Assembly (NCBI GenBank): GCA_001579985.1
Contig: LRSR01013818.1
Span: 1-36,839 of the forward strand
Reading direction: 5' to 3'
DNA length: 36,839 nucleotides
Source: Hypsibius dujardini
Taxonomy: Eukaryota > Tardigrada > Eutardigrada > Parachela > Hypsibiidae
Below the pieces are notes generated by a model that had not been told where the DNA came from, did no database searches, and was given only the letters and a program-made list of their open reading frames with translations. Numbering within the stretch: position 1 is the first letter of the stretch; every line of letters starts with the position of its first letter. The position numbers were made by a program, and so were the translations under genes. This document shows positions 26,981 to 36,839 of this stretch, in pieces.

Positions 26981-29900
26981 ATGATGCTCCGTTTGATAAT
27001 GTTCCTTCTGCTCTTCGATGGTTTCGGCGGTATTTCGGGTGACCTTGACCGATACGACATCGAAATTGTGACTCCGACGTATTTCGGTGTGGATGCTTTA
27101 TTCGCCTTGAACTACGAAGAACCGGCTTACATCACCGGAATACGCGCTCTTCGAGACGATAACCCCGGCCTGCAAGTGACCTATCAAGTGTTGTCCACCA
27201 CCAACGCAACGTCAACTTGTGTGATGATGAAAACGGACGTGCAGGATCTCTTGGCGCTTTGGTACTATCGTCACAAACGGAAGGACTCTATACCGGTCTT
27301 TCTAATGTCTGGTAAAGTCCCAACCGTGATTCCCTCAGTCCGCATAATTGTTCCGCCTGCTCTGTAAATCCAAATATATTTTATAGGCTGTCTGGAGGTG
27401 GAGTATATCCATCAGCTTGCCAAGGCGTGGAACATTTTAATGATCACAACGTAGGTTAATTACACTCTAATCAATTATTGTTGGACGAATTTTAAGCCCC
27501 GAAGACTCATTACCAGTATATAATAAATTCCCCAAAATAATACAATTAAATAATATTTAAAAAATATTTTGATGGACAAGGTGAATCTATTGTACTCTAA
27601 ACTACGTCACGCTCATGCCTCTTGACATCCAAAAAAAGATTCTGCTGATGCCAATCGATTTCAAATTGAATTTTGTTTGAAAATAGCAGTGTAAAAAGTC
27701 TTTTAATTTAACCATTTCCCAAAATTAAAATGTTTTCTGTCAAAATCAGGGAAATTGTAATGATATAACGGGCAGGTGCTGACTTGCCATCAATATCGTC
27801 CAGGTTGAAACTATTTGATGAGTTGTTTATCTGGAAGATCCTGCTGACAAGGCGGAGAGTAAACGTTTCAGTGGCATACTTTACCGTACGTAGGTGTAGC
27901 TACCTAATTTTGGGAACTTTGCCACTTGGACAGCTACAGTCATTCACTGGATGATGCAACAGTGAAAAGAAGGTTCATTGAACGAAAAGAACGACGCTTC
28001 AGGTCTACACTCCACAAAGGATGACTGTGAATGAATGCTAGAGCTTGTTGTTTAGAAATTAGTGATTAAAAAAAGATTAGATAATAATGGGTTAATTTTT
28101 TGAGTGCACATTGGATAGCCTCGTAGTGTTTCATGACGTTTGCCAAAAAGTCCAGATAGAGGCACGGTGATTACTGATGGTAAGTCCCGCATGATTGAAT
28201 CTGGATAATGCTTCGTTTTAACAAAAGTAATGGAACGTCGACTTGTCTCCGGTATTATTGACGTTTTTTCCCATCAGGGAAAGATAACAAAGACCTTGTA
28301 CGCTGAGCCATGCGGGTGTGTCATTTCAATTTAATCAAAGAGATCAAAGAAAGCGTTCTTCAAAGAAGTCATAAGCGTTCTTCCCACTAAGCTGTCAATG
28401 ACCCGCCTTGATGGTAGACACTGACAGCTTTCCGCTTGTGTGACTGCAACTGCCATTGTACCCAGAATTCCAACATTTTACCTAGCATCTATGGGACCTT
28501 TTTCAGTAACAAGGATAAGACTTGATGGCACCTAGGTGGAATGGTGAAAAGAGGGGCCAAACTGCCGGCTGTTGCGGGGTCACCCGTTTAAATAATGACA
28601 TGATAATGTAATACATATTGAATTATATAATGTATTACATAGTAGAATTAACTGATGAAAATTGGTTATTTCAAAAAGTACCATTCATCCGTTGAAATTT
28701 GCAGTGGGAATGCTGACGTGACAAGTCAAGACAAAGTCAACGCGCCCACATGGATAACGACCACTCTTTACCCCTCCAACTACGGACAGCTTTATCGGGG
28801 CTTCCTGGAGCGAAATAACTGGACAACGGTCGCCTCCGTTTTGGATCTGGATACCAACGGGCCAGCCGGTTACATAAGTACGTCCCTTCTGGTGAACAAA
28901 CGACTACGAGAGTATGGCTTCACTTTGGCATCGTGGACCCGCACGTCACAAGAGCCGGATGCCATTGTAGCGGAACTTGATGCTATCCTCTTGACCATCC
29001 GCGAAATATCTCGAGGTTAGGGGGAGAATAAAGCAGACATTTTTCATAAATGATCACGTTTCGATGGCCGTATATAGAGCTGAGAATCCTTAACGTTGCA
29101 AATATAATATTAGTTCGCACATACCGTACAATGTGGCCATTTGGGGAAACTTTCAGTTGTTTTGCACTTTGGAGCAGCACCTCAATTACGACGATTTCTC
29201 GTAAGTCTGCAGTATCGACCCTTAAGTCTCGCAGATATTCATTTTCTGGTGTACCAAAAAAATGTTGTATTGATTTCAGATACGGGCATCTCAGAACCGA
29301 ATGACAGACAAAAACTACGTGGGTTTACTCGTACTCAATAAATATTGATCAGCAAAACATTTTTTACTTATCGTAAGTGAAAACATTTCCCACGGAGAGT
29401 CTCATCAATATGTTTTTATTGTGTAGGTTTATATAGCGCTCTGGCCGTTTCCACACACCAATTTCGGGAGATTTCGGTGGCAAGAATTCGATGAGAATGA
29501 TGTCGTACGTAACACAATCTCTCTGTAGTCTTGCTAGAATATTGTTTTATTGATAAGTTATGGCGTCTATCTCATAATAGACAGTTCGAGCAGCTTACCA
29601 GTCGGTTATCCTGCTGCAAATTATTTATGTGGACCAAGGCTTGCAAACTAGACGGGCCACAACGATGGATGAGACTTGGACTGCAATAGCCAGGAACAGT
29701 TCGTTGTTGAAATTGACGGAACTTGTACGTATGTGCCCAACAATTAGAAGATGTGATGGAAGGAAAATGCAAGTGTAGCGTTTTCTTTTAGCCTTTTGCC
29801 TACTTGGAGCAAACTCATGGAGCTTTCCAGATGCTGGGCCAGGTGAGGCCTTAATTAATGCTAGGAGGGCTCCTAATTAAATAATGTCACTTGTTGATAT

Positions 29901-31442
29901 TTTCTGAAGAGTCTATCAGGTATCGAAAGTAACTAGATGCCGTTTTTAGTAGGTCACCTGAGTTGAGTTACGACAAAATAATTACAAGTCAGCAGTCACT
30001 CTTCTACATTCTTATATTAGGAGAATATCTTAATTTCCCCTCATCTTGTTTGGAAAATCAAGTGACGTTATTTATTTAGATATAGTGGGTGACTTTCAAA
30101 AAGCTATGCAGCCAAGGTATCATACCAGCAATCGGTACACAAACGGTTTTATGAGTTTCAAAATGTATTTTGACCATTCGAAAGACCTTACAATATTATT
30201 TCATTCGGATGTCAAAACCATGGCTGAAAATCCTATGGTTGGATTGCCTGATGTACTAGTCGAGTCTGAATCAAAACTGAAATCTCCTAACCAAATAATT
30301 TTATGGGAGAGAAAGCCAGCTATGAGATGAGAAAAGAAAGTTTTATTTTTTGGTAATTTATGTCATAGTATGCCAGTTACTCATTGATATCCGCAAAATA
30401 TTCCTGCTGAACCCGGCATCCTGTGGAATCACTGGTATAATATTATAACTAGATTGTAAACCAATACATTTCACAGGTCCTGTCAAATTTGACGAAGGGT
30501 GGCCCAAATGAAAGCAGTCGTTCCATCCTCAACAGCGGACGCAATTTTGCCGCTCAGTTTTTCTCCAGAACCTTCCTGACTGACAACGGTCCCATCACGT
30601 TGAACGCCGCCGGGGTACGAGCAACAACATCTGCTTTCAAGCAGTTCAACAATAAGACCGGCGAACTCGAAGTGAGTCCAAATTTTTAAAAAGAATCTTT
30701 CAAACGAATTCTACCCATGAACCGGACGACGACGTCCTATTTGTGTAGATTTCTGTGATTGCTCGTGAGCAAGGCGATTACTCGTACGAGTGGCATACCT
30801 TGAGGTCCCCGTCTTGGTACGGAGGAAATTATTTTCCGCCCAACGAGCCCTTTTGTGGATTCACGGGGCACGCAAAAATTTGTCGCAGTGACGGTAAAAA
30901 AGGCCACATCAAGCGTTGTGTGATCCCCCATATTTACGCTAGGCACAGAAAAGGATATCCTCTTATGCATTTCAGAGAATAACTCTACAGGCACGGTTTT
31001 TACTGTTTGCGCAGTATTTGGCGGGCTATTTTGCGCACTGCTTGGTGGATTTGTGATTGCCCGGTGCGGATGTTTTTTCAGCCTTATTATTTTAATATGA
31101 TTTAATATTTAACTATATAACTTGTTTATGCATGTGAATTATACAACAAATATTTAATAAACATGACTTAATACTAAATTATACAAGACTTACGTATACC
31201 GGTATACGTGAATTATACATGAATAATTTAAACTATATATATACTAAAGCATGTATACATACTTTAATATTTAGTTATTTAAACTAAACATGACTTAATA
31301 TTTAATTATTTAAAATATAAACACGACTAAGTACTCGGTCTGTTGCAGTGCTCATCTCGCGAGGAAAGAAATGAACTGGTGGCTCATCACAGATGCTTTC
31401 GCCTTACGGACCGAAAAGAAACTTCGAAATTCCTTTCTGTAA
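26981..31442 (+). CDS. ANF-type ligand-binding receptor without kinase/cyclase domains (receptor C)
   Basis: Twelve exons: 26981-27311, 27387-27450, 28705-29015, 29157-29200, 29280-29318, 29427-29504, 29581-29724, 29792-29842, 30477-30671, 30749-30893, 30976-31063 and 31349-31442, giving 527 residues. A signal peptide (LIMFLLLFDGFGG) precedes IEIVTPTYFGVDALF, the start of the ANF receptor fold. The first-disulfide cysteines are in TSTCVMM and SGCLEVEY. Lobe motifs VVLHFGAAPQLRRF and AAYQSVILLQ follow, then the hinge FPPNEPFCGFTG. One membrane helix spans about 474-496. The 31-residue tail holds MNWWLITD, resembling the juxtamembrane start of receptor guanylyl cyclases, then stops. Exon lengths and phases match receptor D closely and receptor B in most exons. 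Topology resembles the natriuretic clearance receptor. The ligand is unknown; possible roles are clearance, decoy or partner for a separate cyclase. Confidence 0.85.
27451..28704 (+). other. Expanded intron 2 of receptor C
   Basis: 1254 bp, against 186 bp for the same intron in receptor D. The extra sequence is AT-rich with no recognised terminal repeats or coding motif. It is probably an old insertion. Confidence 0.5.
29843..30476 (+). other. Expanded intron 8 of receptor C, with an unrecognised open frame
   Basis: 634 bp, against 77 bp in receptor D. It contains an open stretch at 30046-30330 (94 codons, starting TTG, no conserved motif recognised). Near its left end is a short hairpin-like sequence, TTAATTA...TAATTAA around AGGAGGGCTCCT (29853-29876). 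The insertion may be a transposon fragment; this is not proven. Confidence 0.4.
31192..31209. repeat. 18-bp perfect palindrome in receptor C last intron
   Basis: ACGTATACCGGTATACGT reads the same on both strands. It sits in an AT-rich 285-bp intron (31064-31348) that also has loosely repeated CATGACTTAATATTTA units. Confidence 0.75.
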
Positions 31443-31560
31443 TGGAACCACAGAGTCTTCCGGATTCCGTTACGAAATCAACTAGTGGATCTGGGAAATA
31501 CGATCAGTTTTAGTGATACCATAAGCACAGTCCTGAGTCCGCGACAATAGAAAAACATTA

Positions 31561-31763
31561 CTGTACTGCCACAATTTTAAAGGTGGGTTTAGCCCCGCCC
31601 ACCCTGGTAGACTGTACGTGACGTCACGGATTCACTTCCGTTCATCAACGGCCGAACTGCAGCCCGCCAAAAGCGCAGTGAAACTAGGGAACACAAGTTG
31701 GACCGGGGGTCGGTAATTTACTTCTAGGGCAAAAAAACCACCCTTGAAATCGTGGCAGTACAG
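31561..31763. mobile_element. Tc1/mariner-like miniature inverted-repeat element
   Basis: The left end CTGTACTGCCACAATTTT and the complement of the right end CTGTACTGCCACGATTTC continue for about 26 bp with three transition mismatches, ending in GGTGG on both sides. The 203-bp element is bounded by TA at 31559-31560 and 31764-31765, the target duplication expected for Tc1/mariner elements. The interior is non-coding and GC-richer than its surroundings, with a GGTGGG...CCCACC inverted pair near the left end. Confidence 0.7.
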
Positions 31764-31960
31764 TATATTTCGATTTCGGTTCCTTTCTGCTGCCGCAAGG
31801 CACGCCAGTCTGGTCAAGACAAAAGACTGCCTTGAAATCGATATGCATATCCGTTAAGGTCTGAGGACAACATTTTCGGAATCATCAAGCGGAAAAGAAA
31901 TAAGATTAATTGGTCGATACATTATATAACAACAAAGAAGCTAAGACCGGGAAGCAATTG

Positions 31961-31996
31961 AGTCACAGCGAGCTGGCACGCGAAGACGCTGTGACT
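31961..31996. repeat. Short inverted repeat (hairpin)
   Basis: AGTCACAGCG (31961-31970) is an exact reverse complement of CGCTGTGACT (31987-31996), with a 16-base loop. A further weak pair, ATTG/CAAT, lies outside. No function is assigned. Confidence 0.6.
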
Positions 31997-32395
31997 TGCT
32001 CAATCAGTATGAAAAAAATAGCTAAAGGTTGGGATCGGCAGTGATCGAACTAACTGTTAAATTTAACGCCGCCAAGTAAGGTCTTATTGATCAGAAATAG
32101 TGCGGCCTCACCCACATCGTGCCGGAATCACGACCATAACGCATGAACGTGTGACCTAGCTAAGCAGTGCGCGATTTCTGAGAGAGTTCAACTACTTAAG
32201 TCACAACTCACTTGAAACTTTCATTCGTCTTTTTTTGTTTCAAAACATTTTTTTACTTAGCGTTTTCATATTTTTTCATACTTAGCGTACTTGTAGATCA
32301 AATCTACTGAAATTGTGTTAACTTTTTTCTGCGTTCCACGTATTTTATGCATTCCCAGTTCTGATGTCATTCATTATTAATATTGAAATTCAAGG

Positions 32396-35300
32396 ATGTT
32401 CCTTTGGGTTATGATCGTTCTCCTTTTAGGGATCTTTGGATTCAGCTCTGGGGACATTGACAGCTACGACATTGAAATAGTAACCCCAACGTATATTGGG
32501 GTGGATTCTTTGTTTGCTTTGAACTATCAGGAGCCGGCATATGTCACTGGAATCAGTGCGTTGAAGAAACAGAATCCCAGACTCAGTGTGACCTATCAAA
32601 TTTTGACCAGCACGAATGCAACGACGGATTGTGTGATTATGAAAAACAACGTGCAAGATGTTCTGGCGCGTTGGTACTATCGCGAAAAGCGGAAGGACTC
32701 CGTACCTGTCATACTTATGTCAGGTAATTGTCAACACCAACTCGGAACTGGCAACGATCTGACAGTTTTTAGATTTACCTTTATTTATACTGAATAATCT
32801 ACGTTTTTAGCTTGCTTGGAAGTGGAGTTTGCGAATCAGCTTGCCAAGGCGTGGAACATCTTAATGATCCCGACGTAGGTTAATTGCAATGACCATTTAG
32901 GATTCATAAACTGATGCAAAATCTAATGTATTTAATAAGCAAAACGAAAATATATTATTAAATATCCAATTTTGTTAAAAAATATATTTGCGTTGTCTGA
33001 TTAGTTGTTTTTCTGGAGGAAGATTGGAAATACATGTATGAATGTTCCAACGTATTCTAGTGTGAATACGGATGCGACAATTCGAGACAAAGTCAAAGCG
33101 CCCACATGGATAACCAGTACGCTATATCCATCCAACTACGGGGATCTCTATCGGGGGTTTTTAGCGAGAAACAACTGGACCACCGTGGCCTCGGTTCTGA
33201 ACCTGGAAACCAATGGTCCGCCAGTTTACACTAACATTGCATATATCGTAAACCGACGGCTACGAGAATACGGCTTTAATTTAACGTCATGGACCCGTGA
33301 GACGCAAGAACCTGCTTCTGCGGTTATCGCAGAAATCGATGCAATACTTTTAACAATCCGCGATATCTGTCGAGGTTAGATTTCAATTTTCGTGTTAGGT
33401 CCTTTGATATGTATGTATGTGTGGATCGTTTTATGCATATGTACCTAGTGATTCTGCATTACGGACCGGCGTATTTATTGCGACAGTTTCTCGTACGTAG
33501 CGTCCACCTTAAGTTAAGACACAGTAGTACACCATTTCTAGATTAATATGATCAGGACTTTTTTATTGATTTCAGATACGAGCATCCAGGAACAACATGA
33601 TCAACGAAAACTACGTCAGTACATCGACTAGTCAAATATTTATCGATGCGTGCTTGACTTCCGTTAATTGAAAGTTTCTCCCTTTTGTTTGACACAAATG
33701 CCTCGTCGATATGACTTGCAGGTCTATATCGCGGCCAGACCCTTTGCTCACACGCTCTTCGGGAGGTTCAGATGGCAGGAGTTCGATCAAGACGACGAGG
33801 TGGTGCAACATTCGTACCTAGAATATTCAACTACTCATGATGCTTATTCTTAAACTAAAAATATTAAATTATATATATATTAACAAACACATATACTTAA
33901 TTAGTATATATGTATGATGGGTTTTAAATAATGGGTTTTATAATTATTATGTATATATACTTATAATTAAATGTACATTGAATGAAATATAAATAAATAT
34001 TGTATTTTGATTTATAGACAGTACGCGAAGCTTACAAGTCTGTGATTCTGCTGCAAATTATTTATGTGGAAGAACAGCGTGAAACGATGGATGGAGTTTG
34101 GAGCGAAATTGGGAGGAACAGTTCGCTGCGAAAATTGCGGGAACTTGTGCGTGAGATTCATTCCAGAAGGTACAATAAAAATCTATTGACACAGCCTTCT
34201 CTTGCAGCCTTTTGTGTATCTGACACAAACTCATGGCGCATTCCAGATGCTGGGACAGGTGTGGTTACAAAAATAAAGATCCATTGCAAACAGAATTAAA
34301 TTGCGTGATAAAACCTAAACAGAGCAGTCTCGCAGGTGCTGGCGAATTTGACGAAATCCGATGCGTTGAACAAGAGTCGGTCCATCCTTAACAACGGCCG
34401 CGACTTTGCCGCTCAATTTTTCTCGAGGACTTTCGCGACGGATAACGGCGACATCACCTTGAACGGAGCGGGAGTGCGAGCGACCACGTCTGCTGTCAAG
34501 CAATTCAACAACAATACCGGCGAACTCGAAGTTAGTTACGATGTAGCTCCGGAAAATTTGACAGATGATAGGATTAAAACATGAAACAAAATTGACCTAC
34601 TAAGAACGAAGATTTTCCCTCCCAATTTGGGTTTTTTTCCATAATTAACTGTCTTGAAAGAAAACTGCTCGCGACACTTTGTGCTATGGACCCAGGGTTG
34701 ATTCAAGTTTCAATTTTTTTTATTCCAACCAATATTTTTCAAAACGTTAACTTATTTTTTATTTACTAGAAGGCTTCCACAAAATATAAACAATAGATTG
34801 ACAATTTTCCAATCAAGCGGAACACCATGAAACGAAAAAGAGAGCAGTGGCGCCACCAATACGGTCCTAATTCTGATTATTGCTACAGCGCTGTTTCTTA
34901 TTTTCTTTTCCGGACTTGTTTGCCAGTATGTCCTTTTCACTTGCAACAATGTTTCAATTTATATTTTAATTTACTTCTTACGTTTGGTTGAAGATTTCTA
35001 GTAAATTAAAAAAATATGTTTGCGTTCGGAAAAATATTGATTCGGATAAAAATAATTGAAACTTGTTAATAATTCAACCAATCAAGCCTGGGCCCATAGC
35101 ACAAAGTGGCGAGGGAAGTCTTTCTCTTCCTAATTTTTTTCTGAAACCGTTGATATGATTTCAAGCCTAAGACCCAATGTAAAATTATAAAATATGAACA
35201 GGTATTTGGGATAAAAGACCCACGCAATCGAGAGGAAATCTCCGTTTTTGCCCAAGTTAGCATATCATGTAACGTTTGTTTGGTATGCAGATTTTCTTAA

Positions 35301-35822
35301 TTGCTCGTGAGCAGAGCGATTACTCGTACGAATGGCACGCCCTACAGCCGGCGTCATGGTACGGGGAAAATCACTTTCCACCAAACGAACCGTTTTGTGG
35401 GTTCACGGGACAGGCGGACGTCTGTCTCCCCGACGGTAGGTAAAAAAAAACAATAAAACATCTCGCCCTTTGCCTTTTTTTGCTCATTACTTTGACAAGC
35501 AATGCGTAATGCAGTTGTTGCTTCAGGGAGTCGCTGGGCAAGCACAATCACCATCATCTGCTCAGTATTTTTGATAGTATTTTGCGCGCTCCTCGGCGGA
35601 TTCTTTTTTGTCCGGTTTGAAGTTGATTTTTCTATATGTTTATAATGCCAATTATAACGCTCTGGTAGCGTGAAAAACAATGGATGATATTTTGCTGTTG
35701 ATTGCAGTGCTCATATGGCGAAAAATTCAACGGATTGGTGGATCATCACAGACCTGTTTCCATTAAGATCTTCAGATGAAAACTCCAGCCTCCTGGTGGT
35801 AACCAAGCCAGAGTCATTGTGA
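32396..35822 (+). CDS. ANF-type ligand-binding receptor without kinase/cyclase domains (receptor D)
   Basis: Twelve exons: 32396-32723, 32811-32874, 33061-33374, 33449-33492, 33576-33614, 33722-33799, 34018-34146, 34208-34258, 34336-34530, 35291-35435, 35527-35614 and 35708-35822, giving 529 residues. The signal peptide MFLWVMIVLLLGIFGFSSG leads into IEIVTPTYIGVDSLF. The disulfide cysteines (TTDCVIM, SACLEVEF), VILHYGPAYLLRQF, YKSVILLQ and the hinge HFPPNEPFCGFTG are all present. A membrane helix at about 469-491 (TIICSVFLIVFCALLGG) is followed by a 38-residue tail with STDWWIITD and a stop. It is a close tandem paralogue of receptor C, 950 bp downstream, with eight of twelve exons identical in length. 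The tail is longer than C's and different after the WW motif. Intron 9 holds a stranded membrane-helix exon. Function, as for C, is inferred: ligand binding without its own cyclase. Confidence 0.86.
34531..35290 (+). other. Expanded intron 9 of receptor D
   Basis: 760 bp, against 77 bp in receptor C. The extra length includes a relic transmembrane exon at 34841-34925 and AT-rich sequence with no other recognisable receptor exon. Confidence 0.6.
34841..34925 (+). pseudogene. Orphan transmembrane exon, homologous to receptor exon 11
   Basis: 85 bp translate as a Ser/Thr/Gly-rich lead (ESSGATNT) and a hydrophobic helix (VLILIIATALFLIFFSGLVC). They end at the donor CA|GTATGT in the same phase as exon 11 of receptors C and D (88 bp, ENNSTGTV followed by a helix in C). 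It lies before exon 10 of receptor D, so it is out of order. Its acceptor has a poor pyrimidine tract. A start two bases later (AG|AGC at 34843) would be in phase with exon 9, and its end is in phase with exon 12. An isoform that skips exon 10 is therefore formally possible. A remnant of a deleted tandem copy is likelier. Confidence 0.55.
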
Positions 35823-36681
35823 TTCATTTCTCATGGAACTCAATATCATGCTCAGGGATATCACGACCTACTACTTATCAAGAGCGAGTATGTACCATGA
35901 GTCCGGAAGGGTAGTTATAGGCGTCGACATCTTATATTTGCCTGTACCTGTACTCTCCAACTCTGTTGTAGGGTCAATATTCCTGGCCCCGCCTTTTTGC
36001 CCAGGACCCCTAGTCATGTCAGTTGTTTATTAGCTGGTGTTTGCGAATTGTTTTATAGCGGCACCTTTTATTTATTCATTTTTAGGATGTTCTGAGTTTG
36101 TTCTGTGTGGTCTGCTTGTGTAGAGAACGCTTTGTTTGTGGTCGTGCTCTTGTCTGTGCGGTCTGACCGCCAGGGGACAGATAGCGGGCATTTTGCCGTT
36201 TGTCGACTTGGCGGCCTTCTACTCGTTTTGTGCAGTTGTTTCTAATCGTTTTCTCTTCATAAATCAATGCTCACGGTTCTTCGTTTGCGATCGGTTGAAT
36301 GCGTGAAGTAGCTTGTGTTGTATCTTTCGGTCTCGATTTAGGAATGTCTAAATGTTTAAAAACATTGAAACCTAATTTCACAATCATATTTGTATACGGT
36401 CCGTTTAATTCCAAAGTCAAATGGGTGTGACCGAAGTACTCAATTAGAGAGGCTATTTTGTTCATAGAACGAATCGTGCTTTCCTGGGGTGAAAATTGGC
36501 TGCTGTTGCAGATAATGCAAGAAAGGTGATCTCCAAACTTGAAGTATGCCATATGAAGAATAGTTGACTTACCAACAACTACCCCGAAATGGAGTAATAG
36601 GAAAGGTAGGCATAACTATTTAACACGAGCAAGTGACTTGAGCTCAAAAACTAGTACGTAAGATTATAGTTTTTTTTCAAA
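35823..36681. other. Intergenic region with a decayed minus-strand open frame
   Basis: Between receptor D and the second dioxygenase gene. The only coding-like signal is the interrupted minus-strand frame at 36082-36552. The dioxygenase promoter should lie close to 36681; no clear TATA box was seen. Confidence 0.45.
36082..36552 (-). pseudogene. Unrecognised interrupted open frame
   Basis: From an ATG at 36552 a frame of 93 codons runs to TGA at 36273-36271. The same frame then stays open for a further 62 codons to a stop at 36082. The first part is mixed in composition (HLSCIICNSSQFSP, IVKLGFNVFKHLDIPKSRP); the second is basic and hydrophilic (VDKRQNARYLSPGGQTAQ). The middle faintly recalls the end of an acetyltransferase fold, but this is not strong enough to name. 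It could be a dead gene or transposon fragment, or chance. Confidence 0.25.
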
Positions 36682-36839
36682 ATGACACGGCTTTTAGTTG
36701 AACTCTTACCTTTGGCAGTAGCCGCCTGTTTCGCAGTAGCTCAAGCTGGAAAGGCTGGTAAGTTCTCGGTGCTCCTTACCTTATATTATATGCGGTAAAC
36801 CTTTTGTATGTATTATTGTGCAGGCCAATGCAACGCCCC
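36682..36839 (+). CDS. Secreted intradiol ring-cleavage dioxygenase, copy 2 (partial, 5' end)
   Basis: Exon 1 (36682-36757) encodes a signal peptide (MTRLLVELLPLAVAACFAVA, then QAGKAG) and ends at a strong donor, G|GTAAGT. Exon 2 starts at 36824 after TGTGCAG and reads GQCNAP before the window ends. Exon 1 has exactly the same length (76 bp) and phase as exon 1 of the copy at 24845. That copy's second exon starts GQYRDAP after the same TGTGCAG acceptor, so the two are paralogues. Here the codon matching the other copy's TAA is AAG (Lys), so this copy has no stop in the visible part. The catalytic region lies beyond the window. Identification rests on paralogy, not on its own active site. Confidence 0.65.

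Larger units (their letters stand above)
31443..32395. other. Intergenic region between tandem receptors C and D
   Basis: Contains a mariner-like miniature element (31561-31763) and a 10-bp-arm inverted repeat (31961-31996). No gene was recognised. Receptor D's promoter should lie here. Confidence 0.5.

Noticed and set aside
32030-32170. Possible tRNA or SINE-like promoter on the minus strand (GTTCGATCAC resembling a B box)
   Set aside because: Spacing to any A-box-like sequence is too long and no cloverleaf could be folded by eye.

Overview
This is animal nuclear DNA. Nearly every gene is split by GT-AG introns, mostly 70-200 bp with some of 0.5-1.3 kb. The intergenic DNA is AT-rich and carries microsatellites and small terminal-inverted-repeat elements. 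The gene content (membrane guanylyl-cyclase family receptors, a DYRK-type kinase, a polyamine oxidase and secreted intradiol dioxygenases) fits an ecdysozoan invertebrate such as a tardigrade or mite. The exact taxon cannot be proved from the sequence. All exon models below were built by hand from reading frame, splice consensus and comparison between paralogues. Every complete model closes as an uninterrupted frame, except the dioxygenase pseudogene.

Layout, left to right. (1) 1-381 (+) is the 3' end of a glutathione synthetase gene. (2) 1587-5179 (+) is a four-exon DYRK-family kinase. Its first intron is a non-autonomous hAT-like element flanked by an 8-bp duplication, and splicing removes it exactly. 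(3) 6205-9436 (-) is a 12-exon ANF-type ligand-binding receptor with one membrane helix and a short tail. (4) 11360-15883 (-) is an 8-exon protein of 523 residues made only of a kinase-homology domain, a dimerisation helix and a guanylyl cyclase domain. (5) 15884-20780 has no recognisable gene. (6) 20781-23706 (+) is a 7-exon FAD polyamine oxidase. (7) 24845-25925 (+) is a secreted intradiol ring-cleavage dioxygenase copy with two in-frame stops. (8) 26981-31442 (+) and 32396-35822 (+) are two tandem 12-exon receptors, paralogues of item 3, also without kinase or cyclase domains. (9) 36682-36839 (+) is the start of a second, so far intact, dioxygenase copy cut by the window edge.

The main theme is a receptor guanylyl cyclase family that appears divided between loci. 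Three genes encode only the extracellular ligand-binding domain, the membrane helix and a 31-51 residue tail. One gene encodes only the cytoplasmic kinase-homology and cyclase halves, with its cyclase residues kept. Whether these parts work together in trans, or the receptors act as clearance or decoy proteins, is inference. The second theme is visible genome remodelling: an intron made from a transposon, an orphan transmembrane exon stranded in a receptor intron, and a decaying plus a live copy of a dioxygenase family that in animals is usually explained by lateral transfer.
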